DNA of 64,000 nt from BNXB01 sp031548005 (GTDB lineage Bacteria; Bacteroidota; Bacteroidia; Bacteroidales; Azobacteroidaceae), in the NCBI GenBank assembly GCA_031548005.1, contig JAVBRK010000008.1, forward strand, positions 62,001-126,000. The letters run 5' to 3'. This document shows positions 53,081 through 62,153 of the stretch, piece by piece. A program made the translations under genes and the position numbers. Each line of letters opens with the position of its first letter. Position 1 is the stretch's first letter. The notes below the pieces were generated by a model. That model worked only from the letters and a program-made list of their open reading frames with translations, made no database searches and was not told the DNA's origin.

Positions 53081-54007
53081 ATGATCAATCGCATTATCAT
53101 CCGCATCAAATTGCTTCAGATAATTTATTCCTATTATCAAAAAGAGTCAAAAGACCTGAAGCGCGCAGAAAGTGAGTTGATGCTTAGTTTTCAGAAGTCG
53201 TATGATTTATACCATTACTTTCTCCTGCTGATTCCTGCCCTGGCTGATACGGATCAAAAACGTTTGGATGCGCGTAAGCACAAGTACATTGTTACCGATA
53301 AAGAGTTGAATCCTGATATGAAGTTTGCAGATAATCGTTTTGCCGGACAACTTCGGAGAAACGTGTGCCTGCAGAAGTTCAGGAACGAAAAAGGATGTAT
53401 CTGGACAAACGATGATACAAACTTTCTGAAATCTTTGCTGGATAAGATATTGCAATCAGATATTTACCGGGAATATCTTCGGAGTGAAGATAACTATGAG
53501 TCCGACAGGGAGTTCTGGCGTAAGGTGTTCCGGGAAATTATTTGCCGGAGTGAAAGTGTTGCCGATTTTCTGGAAGATATCAATATCTACTGGAATGATG
53601 ATATGGACACTACCGGAACTTTTGTCCTTAAAACCATCAAGCGTTTTAACGAGCAGGACGGAGATGATATCGAATTGCTTCCGATGTTTAAAAGTGAAGA
53701 AGACCGCCGGTATGCGATCGATTTACTTCATTTCACGATTTTGAGCGGGCCTGAATACAGCGAGCGAATCGACAGGCATATCCGGAACTGGGACCTGGAA
53801 AGAATTGCAACTATGGATTTGTATATTATGCAGATTGCCCTTGCAGAATTGTTGAATTTTCCCTCTATCCCGGTGAATGTGACGTTGAATGAATATATTG
53901 ATATCGCCAAATTTTATAGTACGCCCAAAAGCGGAACTTTCATCAATGGGATTCTGGATGCAATCGTAGGGGAATTAAAAAAGGAAAACAAATTATTTAA
54001 AAATTAA
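53081..54007 (+). CDS. nusB: Transcription antitermination factor NusB (long form)
   Basis: A 308-residue NusB, about twice the E. coli length, as in other Bacteroidetes. The N-terminus INRIIIRIKLLQIIYSYYQKE and the C-terminal NusB fold (WDLERIATMDLYIMQIALAELLNFPSIPVNVTLNEYIDIAKFYSTPKSGTFINGILDAI) are clear. The central about 100 residues are a lineage extension rich in charged residues. NusB with NusE binds boxA in rRNA leaders. It is first of nusB-yajC-ybbR-coaE. Confidence 0.95.
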   Translation: MINRIIIRIKLLQIIYSYYQKESKDLKRAESELMLSFQKSYDLYHYFLLLIPALADTDQKRLDARKHKYIVTDKELNPDMKFADNRFAGQLRRNVCLQKFRNEKGCIWTNDDTNFLKSLLDKILQSDIYREYLRSEDNYESDREFWRKVFREIICRSESVADFLEDINIYWNDDMDTTGTFVLKTIKRFNEQDGDDIELLPMFKSEEDRRYAIDLLHFTILSGPEYSERIDRHIRNWDLERIATMDLYIMQIALAELLNFPSIPVNVTLNEYIDIAKFYSTPKSGTFINGILDAIVGELKKENKLFKN

Positions 54008-54048
54008 GATTTTCGTTATATTTGTAGCATATTAAATATTATATTACC

Positions 54049-54360
54049 ATGAGTTTATTACAGATCTTATTACAAGCGCCACCTGCTGCAGGTGGAATGG
54101 GACAGTACAGCGGCCTGATTATGATCGCTGTGTTATTTCTGATCATGTATTTTTTTATGATCCGTCCGCAACAAAAAAAGCAGAAAGAGATTCAGAAAAT
54201 GCGAGACAGCCTTAAGGTAGGAGACCGGGTACTTACTTCAGGAGGTATCTACGGAAAAATCAAGGATATCAATGAAACTTCTTTTAATGTGGAAATTTCG
54301 GATAATGTAAAAATTAAGGTTGATAAAGCCTCTGTTTTTGCAGCAGCCGACGAAAATTGA
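54049..54360 (+). CDS. yajC: Preprotein translocase subunit YajC
   Basis: A 103-residue protein with one membrane segment (IMIAVLFLIMYFFMIRP) and the YajC core IRPQQKKQKEIQKMRDSLKVGDRVLTSGGIYGKIKDINETSFNVEI. YajC associates with SecDF. It lies 41 nt after nusB and 9 nt before the YbbR-like gene. Confidence 0.96.
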   Translation: MSLLQILLQAPPAAGGMGQYSGLIMIAVLFLIMYFFMIRPQQKKQKEIQKMRDSLKVGDRVLTSGGIYGKIKDINETSFNVEISDNVKIKVDKASVFAAADEN

Positions 54361-54369
54361 TCATAAATC

Positions 54370-55362
54370 GTGGCGAAAAAAACAGAAAATGGAAAGTCAG
54401 GAACTTTTTTCCAGAGTGAAAAGTGGAAAAACTTCCTGACTTTTTTGTTTTTTTTACTGATCGCATCCGGATTCTGGCTGTTGCAATACCTGCAACAACG
54501 ATTCGAAGTCAACCTTTCCATCCCTCTCAAATACAGTAATGTGCCTTCCCAGGTTGCACTTTCCGATGATCTTCCGCAAGAAGTCCGGCTCCGGGTGGAA
54601 GATAAGGGCACTATATTGCTGAACTATTTATTCTCTTCCAATAAACTCGGGTCCATCGATGTAAACCTGAAGAATCTGAGGTCCGGTCAGGATTCGTTTC
54701 TGATTTCTTCTGCTTTATTGGAAAATGAAATCTCCAGGAAGTTATTATCGAGTACCTCCCTGATCAGTTACCGGCCCGACAGGATTGTGGTGTCTTTCAG
54801 TCCGAAAAAAGAAAAAGAAGTTCCGGTAGTCATCGCCGGAAATATTTCGATAAAATCCGGATACATCCTGGAAGACAGTATTCACCGGAATCCTGATAAA
54901 GTTACCTTGTTTGGCAGCCGGGAAATGCTGGACTCGATACAGACGATCCGGACGGAACTCCTGGATCTTTCCGGGTTGCAGGGCGACTTCCAAAAGAATG
55001 TCAGTCTGGTCTTTCCGCCGGGAGTGGCTTCGACTGTTAAAAGTATTACCATTTCCGGGCAGATCGAGGAATATACAGAGAAAAACTTTACGATACCTGT
55101 AACCTGTGTGAATATCCCCGAAGGATATGTTCTCCGGTTTTTTCCCTCTACTGTAGAACTTTCTTGTCCGGTAGCGCTGAGTCGCTATGTTTCGCTGACT
55201 ACAGATAGTTTTGAGGTCGATATCGATTATCATGATCTTCCCGGAAATCCGGGAGCGTTTGTTCCGGTTCGGTTATCCAAAAAACCGTCCTGGATCGGCA
55301 ATTGCAGGATTTCACCGGAAAGTCTGGAGTTTTTGATTGAGAAAAAGGATTCTACTCCATGA
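54370..55362 (+). CDS. YbbR-like domain protein
   Basis: A 330-residue protein starting with GTG (the only fitting start, 9 nt after yajC). It has one N-terminal membrane anchor (NFLTFLFFLLIASGFWLLQ), followed by extracytoplasmic YbbR-type repeats (EVNLSIPLKYSNVPSQVALSDDLP; EKEVPVVIAGNISIKSGYIL; KNFTIPVTCVNIPEGYVLRFFPSTVELSC). In Firmicutes YbbR (CdaR) modulates the c-di-AMP cyclase. No cyclase gene is adjacent here, so that role is only possible. It overlaps coaE by 4 nt. Confidence 0.85.
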   Translation: MAKKTENGKSGTFFQSEKWKNFLTFLFFLLIASGFWLLQYLQQRFEVNLSIPLKYSNVPSQVALSDDLPQEVRLRVEDKGTILLNYLFSSNKLGSIDVNLKNLRSGQDSFLISSALLENEISRKLLSSTSLISYRPDRIVVSFSPKKEKEVPVVIAGNISIKSGYILEDSIHRNPDKVTLFGSREMLDSIQTIRTELLDLSGLQGDFQKNVSLVFPPGVASTVKSITISGQIEEYTEKNFTIPVTCVNIPEGYVLRFFPSTVELSCPVALSRYVSLTTDSFEVDIDYHDLPGNPGAFVPVRLSKKPSWIGNCRISPESLEFLIEKKDSTP

Positions 55363-55961
55363 TAAAATTAGGAATTACCGGAGGTATCGGAAGCGGGAAA
55401 TCGGTTGTTTCCGAATTATTCCGGATTTTGGGAGTGCCTGTGTATGACTCCGACCGGGAGGCAAAAAAAATCACTTCCTCTTCCGCAATTGTCCGGGAAA
55501 AGCTAACGGCATGTTTCGGCGACGGATTGTACGATGGCCATGTCCTGAATAAAAGCCGGTTTGCATCCCTGATCTTTTCTGATACAAAAAATCTGGAAGC
55601 TGCCAATGCCATTATTCACCCGGAGGTATTGAACGGATTCCTTTCCTGGGCCGGACAGCAACGGACGGAAATGGTTGCAATTGAAGCGGCGATCCTGTTT
55701 GAATCCGGTTTTAATGCTTCGGTCGACTACATCCTCACAGTTACCGCTCCTGTAGAATTACGTATCAGCCGGACCATGAGGCGTTCCCGGATGACGCGTA
55801 ACGAAGTGGAGAAGCGCATTTCCAGCCAACTATCCGATGAGTATAGAATGGAAAGATCTGATTTTACGATCTATAACGACTATACTTCCCCCCTGATTCC
55901 CCAGGTAGAAGAGGTTTACCGGTCCTCATTTTTAAACATACTTAAGCATACCGGTCAGTAA
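55359..55961 (+). CDS. coaE: Dephospho-CoA kinase
   Basis: A 200-residue P-loop kinase for the last step of coenzyme A synthesis. The Walker A motif is GGIGSGKSVVS near residue 8. YDSDREAKKI, IIHPEVLNGF, VAIEAAILFESGF and VTAPVELRISRTMRR are family motifs. Its start overlaps the YbbR-like stop (ATGA) and its 3' end overlaps the convergent pldA by 7 nt. Confidence 0.96.
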   Translation: MIKLGITGGIGSGKSVVSELFRILGVPVYDSDREAKKITSSSAIVREKLTACFGDGLYDGHVLNKSRFASLIFSDTKNLEAANAIIHPEVLNGFLSWAGQQRTEMVAIEAAILFESGFNASVDYILTVTAPVELRISRTMRRSRMTRNEVEKRISSQLSDEYRMERSDFTIYNDYTSPLIPQVEEVYRSSFLNILKHTGQ

Positions 55962-56857
55962 GCGCTGAAGAAGTCGGGCTTAATGCAGAAGCCGACCCGG
56001 AGCATACTGGAAAACCGGTTGTAATCGAGTAATCCTTCTGCATAGCCATTAAAAAACTGAGCATAAAGGTACTGATTGTATTTTTTAGAAAGCCGGAAAG
56101 CGACTCCCAGGGAGATATTCACATTCCCTAATCCTTTTCTGGGATTGAAATCGGCTGTAAACCACCAGAGTTTATTCGGAGAGATCATATTGAGGGAGAA
56201 ATCGAATAATCCCCTGTAATCCAGCAAATCCTTGTTTGCTCCTCCGTCAACGAATGGAATCCAGAATTTTAATTGCATGGAAGTGAGTGGGTTGAGGAAG
56301 AATTTTCCAGCCCAGCTTAAGTAATTCCAACTTCTCGATAAAGTAGAGTCTTTTTGTCCGTTCGATTCATGTTCGGCTTGTACGAAGACCGTTCCTAGAA
56401 ACTGGTTATTTTTAATGATGTGTTTCCCAAGCCCTATTCCCGGATTGTAGTTCGAATCGCGGAAAGGACTGGATTCATCATAGATGTCCCAGAATGATTT
56501 TTGGGTGTAAGTGATGTATAGAAAAGATTTCAGAGGTAACACGCTGTTCGTGACCCGTTGGCGGATACTTACCTGAAACTTGACATCTGCTGTTGTCGGG
56601 GTAATCCGTTTGTTCAGCGGGATGCCTGTAATGAAGTAATTGTCGCGGTAGGCTGCAAAAGCCGGCTCCCGTTCTTTGGCCCGGATGATGCTGTCTTCAT
56701 TCGTCCTGATATCCCGCCTCCCATACAATTTAACGGCTTCTATTGTTATTTCGACGGCTTTTTTGTGTAGCGGAACCGTGTCTTGTTTCTGAGAGAAGAT
56801 CACAGAAAGGGTGGAGAATAGGAAAAAACTGCTGATCAGAAAAAATAGCCTGCCCAT
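55955..56857 (-). CDS. pldA: Outer-membrane phospholipase A
   Basis: A 300-residue PldA barrel from the ATG at 56857, which begins a signal peptide (MGRLFFLISSFFLFSTLSVIFSQ). Active-site features are YTQKSFWDIYDESSPFRDSNYNPGI, the His/Ser of EHESNGQKDSTLSRSWNYL with the Asn in SWN, and FWIPFVDGGANKDLLDYRG. The barrel ends with a terminal aromatic (FFSAY). It hydrolyses misplaced phospholipids in the outer leaflet. An upstream ATG at 56905 would precede the signal peptide by 16 residues. Confidence 0.93.
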   Translation of the reverse strand: MGRLFFLISSFFLFSTLSVIFSQKQDTVPLHKKAVEITIEAVKLYGRRDIRTNEDSIIRAKEREPAFAAYRDNYFITGIPLNKRITPTTADVKFQVSIRQRVTNSVLPLKSFLYITYTQKSFWDIYDESSPFRDSNYNPGIGLGKHIIKNNQFLGTVFVQAEHESNGQKDSTLSRSWNYLSWAGKFFLNPLTSMQLKFWIPFVDGGANKDLLDYRGLFDFSLNMISPNKLWWFTADFNPRKGLGNVNISLGVAFRLSKKYNQYLYAQFFNGYAEGLLDYNRFSSMLRVGFCIKPDFFSAY

Positions 56858-57051
56858 AATTTCCACATAATTATCAAAAAGCAAATATAATACATTCTGT
56901 CTCAAGAATCAAGTTTAAGTTTCTTTTTATATGTGGTTCTGCTATGTGATGGGGAAAATTGGCCTGGGGAATGGTTTTATGAAAATTGCTGTATTTTTAG
57001 AGTCTTAGATTGTTAATGAGATTTAATAAATATTAAAAATATTGCTGTTTT

Positions 57052-57083
57052 TTTGTTTTTTTTGTTAAATATTTGTACGTTTG
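57052..57083 (+). promoter_or_regulatory. Promoter of the AraC-type regulator gene
   Basis: TTTG at 57052-57055, a 20-nt spacer and TACGTTTG at 57076-57083 match the consensus. The predicted start near 57090 gives a leader of about 205 nt. Confidence 0.8.
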
Positions 57084-57086
57084 TAA

Positions 57087-57215
57087 ATTAAGTTAATTTT
57101 TATAATTAAGTTAATTAATTGAAAATTAAGTTATTGATTTGTTTATTTTGTGTGCTTCCTGCTGATTTTAAATATGAAAAATAAGTTAATGCCAAAGGAT
57201 AAAAATTTTGGCATT
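57087..57215 (+). repeat. ATTAAGTTAAT direct repeats and a hairpin in the AraC-gene leader
   Basis: ATTAAGTTAAT occurs at 57087-57097 and 57105-57115, ATTAAGTTATT at 57125-57135 and a shorter copy (ATAAGTTAAT) at 57181-57190. The first overlaps the predicted transcription start. A 9-bp stem AATGCCAAA (57188-57196)/TTTGGCATT (57207-57215) follows. They may be binding sites for autoregulation. The region 56906-57051 is plain AT-rich sequence. Confidence 0.55.
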
Positions 57216-57294
57216 GTTATTGAACTTCTCAACAAGAATTTATTTAATTTTATTTAATTACTGGCAAAATTAATAACCCGCTTAACCGTCCCGC

Positions 57295-58167
57295 ATGACT
57301 ACTGTAAACCAAATAGAGAACCCTGAGGTCTACTTGCTTAAAGAAGCTGTAGGAAAGCATTGGAGCTTCCAATGCCTGGCAGCAGGAAGCAATGTGGATT
57401 TGAGCGCTTCTCAGGAATCAGTGTTATTATTTATTACAGCCGGAAGTATATTGGTTATTCCGGAGTGGGGGCATTCGGGAAGCCGGATTGACTCGGGGAA
57501 TATACTGCTGGTTCCGGCAGGAGATGCACTGCATTTTCAGGTTTTGGAAGATTCCAGACTTGTGGCTTGTATGTTCAGTGCGGAATTATTGTTGCAGGAG
57601 TCTTGTGCTCTGAAGAGAATCGTAAAATACAACCTCGACGACCAGGATGATAATAGACCGGTTTATTCGATGCTTCCCATGGTTTCTTTAATGAGGGATT
57701 TTCTGTTTTTTTTAAAAAAATGCATAGACGGCGGAATCGATCAGGAAATTTTTCTTGAACAAAAAAAGAAAGAGTTTTTTCAGTTTCTTTTCTTTCTCTA
57801 CCCGCCAAAGGAACTGGCTGTTTTTTTTAGTCCGTTACTGAGTGAAGAAATCCGGTTTAAAGAACAGGTTATTCAGATCAGTAAAATGGCGATGAATGTA
57901 AAAGATATGGCTTCGATGGCCAATTACTCGACGTCGGGCTTTATCAAAAAATTTGTTAAAGTATTTAACGAGCCTCCTTATCAGTGGATTTTAAAACAAA
58001 AAAGTAAGGATGTTCTTTTAGATTTGAACTCGGGTGCTATTTCATTAAAGGAGATTGCGGCCAAATATAATTTTTCTTCTTACCAGCATTTTGCATATTT
58101 TTGTAAAAAGCAGTATGGCGCACCTCCTACAAAAGTAGTTGGTAACAACAATTTTGGCTTGAAATAA
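57295..58167 (+). CDS. AraC-family transcriptional regulator
   Basis: A 290-residue cytoplasmic regulator. Residues about 1-160 form a cupin-like sensing region (VLLFITAGSILVIPEWGHSGSRIDSGNILLVPAGDALHFQVL). The C-terminal about 100 residues are the double helix-turn-helix (MAMNVKDMASMANYSTSGFIKKFVKVFNEPPYQWI; GAISLKEIAAKYNFSSYQHFAYFCKKQYGAPPTKV). The effector is unknown. The location 356 nt upstream of the three-gene surface cassette, on the same strand, suggests it controls that cassette. Confidence 0.92.
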   Translation: MTTVNQIENPEVYLLKEAVGKHWSFQCLAAGSNVDLSASQESVLLFITAGSILVIPEWGHSGSRIDSGNILLVPAGDALHFQVLEDSRLVACMFSAELLLQESCALKRIVKYNLDDQDDNRPVYSMLPMVSLMRDFLFFLKKCIDGGIDQEIFLEQKKKEFFQFLFFLYPPKELAVFFSPLLSEEIRFKEQVIQISKMAMNVKDMASMANYSTSGFIKKFVKVFNEPPYQWILKQKSKDVLLDLNSGAISLKEIAAKYNFSSYQHFAYFCKKQYGAPPTKVVGNNNFGLK

Positions 58168-58214
58168 GATTTGATAAAGGTTGTTTTTTATGTTTTTTTG
58201 GAAAATATTTATTA

Positions 58215-58244
58215 TTTGTTATAAATTTGATTGTAATATCTTTG
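58215..58244 (+). promoter_or_regulatory. Promoter of the three-gene surface cassette
   Basis: TTTG at 58215-58218, an 18-nt spacer and TATCTTTG at 58237-58244. The ATG at 58524 is about 270 nt beyond the predicted start, leaving a long leader that contains the inverted repeat at 58362-58444. Confidence 0.7.
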
Positions 58245-58361
58245 TGCGGTTGAAGTGAATACTTGATACTTCTATTTTTAAGTATTTTTTTTGTAGTGTT
58301 CTAAGTTTTGATCTGTGGGTGGTTTTATCAGAAAGATAGAGAGTTTTATAAGATCATTGAA

Positions 58362-58444
58362 TATTGAAAAGGTGGTTGTTGTTTCAGTGTTTTACATTAA
58401 GCAATTACATCTGTTGAAAGACTTATAACAACCACCTTTCAATA
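58362..58444 (+). repeat. Long inverted repeat in the leader of the surface cassette
   Basis: TATTGAAAAGGTGGTTGTT (58362-58380) and AACAACCACCTTTCAATA (58427-58444) are complementary over 18 bp with one extra A. The 46-nt centre shows no promoter. In RNA it would form a stable hairpin about 80 nt upstream of the first start codon. No T-run follows. Confidence 0.8.
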
Positions 58445-58523
58445 GTCTGCAATCCTGATTTGCAGCGTTGTTATTTGGATGGGTATATATTACTAAAATT
58501 ATAAACTTCTAAAAGTTATATGT

Positions 58524-60584
58524 ATGAAAATTAAGACAAAACTTCTGTGCCTGTTTTTGGGTGGTTGTTTTTCTCCTTTGTACATCTTTGGACAGGGAAC
58601 TGTCGTGATGTCGAATAAGGGGGGAGTAGCCGTCAAAAATGAAGGTACAATTTATGTTAAAGGATCTACCCTTATGAAAGGAAACCAGGTTTCCGTTCTT
58701 TTGGATGGAAAAATGGTACTGGATGGTAGTTTTTACCATGATGCAGATGGTCATGTATTTAAAGTGGACGCTAATGGAAAAACCACCAGTGTCGGTACGC
58801 TCGTTTTTACGGGTACTACTGCCAATCGTGTAGTCAGCACAAAGGCGAATGCTATCGGAACTTTTGATCGCACTGTGAATTACATTGCATTTCCGAATGT
58901 TTCCATTAAAACAAACGATCAGATTGCGGTAGCCGACCGCATGGGTATGGATGCAAAAGCAATTACCCTGGAGTCCGGTAATACCGGTAAACTGCTTCTG
59001 AAATCAGGTTCTTATACCGATCCTGACAATGCTGCGAAAAAAGTGGTCTATAACGCTTCTTTACGGGTTACGGGAGCTGGAAATTCAAGCACAGTCGTTA
59101 CTCCGGGAAGTGTGATTTCCGAATTGAATCTGGATCCCTACAGAACCGGAACAGGTGACGTAAGCACTTATCCCATTTTTGCTTTTTCAGCGCCGATGAA
59201 AGGAATGAGAGCCGGTTATTTTGCCGGTAACTTCATTCGGAAAATGATTGCCGATCCGACTACCGGTCATGTTAGATTCGTGATGGGAAATAAGGATACC
59301 GACGGAAATGGAATTATTGATGTCGAACAATATGTACGTGGGGCGTCAGATCTTCTTGAAAATTCAAGTGTGACTGATGGCGGCGCTTACTTAGTAAAGG
59401 CTCGTCCGGCAGGTTTTAATTACGATGATTTGCAGATGGTCAATACCAATGCCTCTACTCCTTCGCTTTATGATAAAGCCAGTTTTGTTTTTGATGGAAA
59501 CATTTACGGTATGGCTTCTACTACAGAACAATTATATGCAGAAGACAAATTGTTTGAGAGAACGCTTGCTACAACTCCGGGTTCTACTGTGAACTGGGTG
59601 ATCGGAAACTCCTGGTCTTCCGCAATCGATGTTCAGAAACTGAAAACCTATATGACTAACCATGCGATGTCTTTCGAACCCAGCATCTATGTTTTCCCTG
59701 CAGGTTCTACAACTTATCAACGTTACTCGTTGCAGCCCGGAGGTTCAGGATACCCTGCTGTACAGGTTATCAGCGGCCTGGAAGCAATTCCAAGCATGAG
59801 TGTTTTCATGGTTCGCGTTCTGGGCACCTCTCCCGCCGGAACATTCAGTATCACCAAAGACATGCAGGTGCACAACGATGCATCACACACACAATTGCGC
59901 GCCTCTTCTTTCGTGGATGAAGTCCTTTTCCGTGTATCTCCCGAAAATAATGAAAACTTCTATGACCTGACAGCCGTAGGGTTGCGTCCGGATGCTTTAG
60001 TAGGCTCTGACGATCAGGATATTTCCAAGATCTTTACTTCTAAAGAGGAAGTTTTCCAAATGTACAGTCTTTCCAACGATGATACGAAATTATCGGCTAA
60101 CGTTGTTCCCCAGGGAACTCCAAGCGTGAAACTCTGCTTTGCTCCGGGTAAAACACAAGGTCGTATGAAAATTAAAGCTTCCCGTTTGGAAAGTATCAGT
60201 GAAGTGTATCTGGAAGACTTGCTTACCGGAGAAATCACCGACCTGAAAGCGAACGATAGCTATTCGTTCAACACTTCAGCTCAAGATAGCCCCGAACGTT
60301 TCGTCGTACACTTCTCAAGGGTATCGACCGGTAACGATCAGTTGTCTAACTTCCTGCAGTGTTATTATAATCCGGGACAAGTGGTTGTTAAAGGCCTGAT
60401 CGAAGAAGATAACGGTTCTGTATTGTCTTTGTATTCAGTACAAGGTCAACTGATTAAACAAGTTACTGTAACTCAAACCGGAGAAATGATCGTTCCTGTT
60501 TCCCTGCAACAAGGAGTATATGTTGCCAAATTGGCAGGAAAACGTAACGTAACTGTTAAATTTGTGAAAGGAGGCGCCCAATGA
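58524..60584 (+). CDS. Large secreted surface protein with T9SS-like C-terminal sorting domain
   Basis: A 686-residue protein with signal peptide (cleavage near YIFGQGTV). The N-terminal part is repetitive beta sequence (VVMSNKGGVAVKNEGTIYVKG; VSVLLDGKMVLDGSFYHDADG). The middle contains FIRKMIADPTTGHVRFVMGNKDTDGNGIIDVEQYVRG, which looks like a calcium-type DxDxNG loop. The last about 75 residues (VVVKGLIEEDNGSVLSLYSVQGQLIKQV; QQGVYVAKLAGKRNVTVKFVK) are a type A T9SS sorting domain. It is likely exported across the outer membrane and kept on the surface. Function unknown. The 4-nt overlap with the next gene implies coupled synthesis. Confidence 0.8.
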   Translation: MKIKTKLLCLFLGGCFSPLYIFGQGTVVMSNKGGVAVKNEGTIYVKGSTLMKGNQVSVLLDGKMVLDGSFYHDADGHVFKVDANGKTTSVGTLVFTGTTANRVVSTKANAIGTFDRTVNYIAFPNVSIKTNDQIAVADRMGMDAKAITLESGNTGKLLLKSGSYTDPDNAAKKVVYNASLRVTGAGNSSTVVTPGSVISELNLDPYRTGTGDVSTYPIFAFSAPMKGMRAGYFAGNFIRKMIADPTTGHVRFVMGNKDTDGNGIIDVEQYVRGASDLLENSSVTDGGAYLVKARPAGFNYDDLQMVNTNASTPSLYDKASFVFDGNIYGMASTTEQLYAEDKLFERTLATTPGSTVNWVIGNSWSSAIDVQKLKTYMTNHAMSFEPSIYVFPAGSTTYQRYSLQPGGSGYPAVQVISGLEAIPSMSVFMVRVLGTSPAGTFSITKDMQVHNDASHTQLRASSFVDEVLFRVSPENNENFYDLTAVGLRPDALVGSDDQDISKIFTSKEEVFQMYSLSNDDTKLSANVVPQGTPSVKLCFAPGKTQGRMKIKASRLESISEVYLEDLLTGEITDLKANDSYSFNTSAQDSPERFVVHFSRVSTGNDQLSNFLQCYYNPGQVVVKGLIEEDNGSVLSLYSVQGQLIKQVTVTQTGEMIVPVSLQQGVYVAKLAGKRNVTVKFVKGGAQ

Positions 60585-60898
60585 TGATTCGTGCTCTTAA
60601 AGTATTATTTATATGCTTCTGCTGTTTAATGGCAGCGCCAGCTCACGCCGAACTTTACAAAAGTAAGGTTAAATCTACAAAGGAACAGACAGAGAGTGAT
60701 TTTTCCCTGTATAATAAGAAATCAACGCTCAAAAGCTTTGGCGAAGGGGGCGGTGATTTCGAAGACGGAGGCGGTACTGACTACGAAGACGGATACAACG
60801 ATGCTCCTGCCGGAGAAATGAGTTGGTATCTGATGGCTGGTCTGGGCTTACTGTATGCCGTATCGGTTTTTAGAAAACAAGAAAAGAAACAAGTATAA
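60581..60898 (+). CDS. Small exported protein with C-terminal membrane anchor of sorting-signal type
   Basis: A 105-residue protein. A signal peptide (MIRALKVLFICFCCLMAAPAHA) is followed by a short polar region and a Gly/Asp/Glu-rich stretch with repeated F-E-D-G-G and Y-E-D-G. It ends in DAPAGEMSWYLMAGLGLLYA, the rest of the hydrophobic helix and a basic tail (RKQEKKQV). The Pro-Ala-Gly motif, helix and basic end look like a protein-sorting signal. I know of similar short proteins in Bacteroidetes but no proven processing enzyme. ATG at 60581 or 60584 are both possible. Confidence 0.72.
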   Translation: MMIRALKVLFICFCCLMAAPAHAELYKSKVKSTKEQTESDFSLYNKKSTLKSFGEGGGDFEDGGGTDYEDGYNDAPAGEMSWYLMAGLGLLYAVSVFRKQEKKQV

Positions 60899-60944
60899 AC
60901 AAATTCAGGATATCGAAAAATATCAACATTTAAAATAAACTTAT

Positions 60945-62111
60945 ATGAAAACAAAAGTTTTAATTCCATTTTTAACGTTCTTCTTATTTTTCAGCCTTGC
61001 TACCAAGGCTCAGGTAACGATCGGATCGGAGAATGATCCTGCTGAAGGAGCGCTGCTCGATCTGAAACAAAATGCAGACGGATCGTCTACTAAAGGGTTG
61101 ATGTATCCCCGCGTGGCGTTGACTTCTAAAACTGCTCTTACTCCGATGACCGGTACTCCTTCGGCTCACGCCGGATTGGTAGTGTATAATACTACTGCTT
61201 CAGGTGATTTTACTCCGGGTCTTCATATCTGGAGCGGAACAGAGTGGATGAGATTAGTAGCTAACAGTATTGTTGCGCCTTCGATTGAAGAGCTTAAAGG
61301 ACAGTCTGCAACTATGAGCCCTACAGTGGTATTTAAACCTACCACTGGTTTTTACAGTGGTATTCTATCTATTCCTTATGCCGAGGGTAATGGAGGATTT
61401 TATGCTGCCAGCGATATTGTAATTACTTCTGCCAATTTTAAAGGCTTGACTTTAACTCCTTATGCAGGACAATTGTCTTATGGTCCGGGAGTAATTTACA
61501 TCAAGGTAGAAGGAACCCCTACTGTAGCTACAGACGGAGAATCTGTTGTAATCGATGTTACTTTCTTGGGAAAATCGACTACAGCAACACTTGGAGAAGA
61601 TGCGGTTGAAAGGTCTATTATATACAGAAGAAAAACTGTTCCTATTCCTACAGGTACTCCAGGTACTGCAACTCCAGTGGATGCCTCTACAGTTGAAATC
61701 GGAAATTTGAAAGTTCGTTATGTATATGCTGGAACAAATGGAAGAGATAGTTATATTCAATTTTCTCCGAAGATTCCGACTCATGCATCTTATTGGTTTG
61801 AAAAAATGGGAGCTGGAGTAGGTGTTCCGGGTTCTGGTACAGGTACTTATCTCTATACTTACGGATTGGTGCCAAATTTAGTAGTTAATTCATGGTATGA
61901 TTTTGAAAGTGGTGTTGCTGGTGATGTTTCCAGAACGAATGTAAACGTTCATAAAGACTTGAACCCGACTACCCGTGACCAGGGACGTGCTACTATTTCA
62001 TTCCAAAATAATGACTCACGCGAGATGTATCGTGTTACTTGTAACTCTTATACCTCAATTGATGCTAATACTCCGGGAGCTGTAACGCTCTTCGTTGAAT
62101 GGTTAGAGTAA
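60945..62111 (+). CDS. Secreted surface protein, third gene of the cassette
   Basis: A 388-residue protein with signal peptide (ending ATKAQVTIG). The first about 100 residues follow a pattern seen in many Bacteroidetes secreted proteins: VTIGSENDPAEGALLDLKQN, KGLMYPRVALTSKTALTPM, AHAGLVVYNTTASGDFTPGLHIWSGTEWMRLV. The rest is beta-rich with no motif I recognise (NLKVRYVYAGTNGRDSYIQFSP; VTLFVEWLE at the end). No T9SS domain is evident at its C-terminus. It lies 46 nt after the small protein and is followed by a strong terminator. Confidence 0.75.
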   Translation: MKTKVLIPFLTFFLFFSLATKAQVTIGSENDPAEGALLDLKQNADGSSTKGLMYPRVALTSKTALTPMTGTPSAHAGLVVYNTTASGDFTPGLHIWSGTEWMRLVANSIVAPSIEELKGQSATMSPTVVFKPTTGFYSGILSIPYAEGNGGFYAASDIVITSANFKGLTLTPYAGQLSYGPGVIYIKVEGTPTVATDGESVVIDVTFLGKSTTATLGEDAVERSIIYRRKTVPIPTGTPGTATPVDASTVEIGNLKVRYVYAGTNGRDSYIQFSPKIPTHASYWFEKMGAGVGVPGSGTGTYLYTYGLVPNLVVNSWYDFESGVAGDVSRTNVNVHKDLNPTTRDQGRATISFQNNDSREMYRVTCNSYTSIDANTPGAVTLFVEWLE

Positions 62112-62153
62112 TACCATACACTATACGGATTAGTTAATCCAGAGATTTATAAA

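Noticed and set aside
58362..58444. Invertible promoter (phase variation)
   Set aside because: The centre is only 46 nt, contains no promoter element, and a consensus promoter lies outside it. Kept only as a low-probability alternative in the findings.
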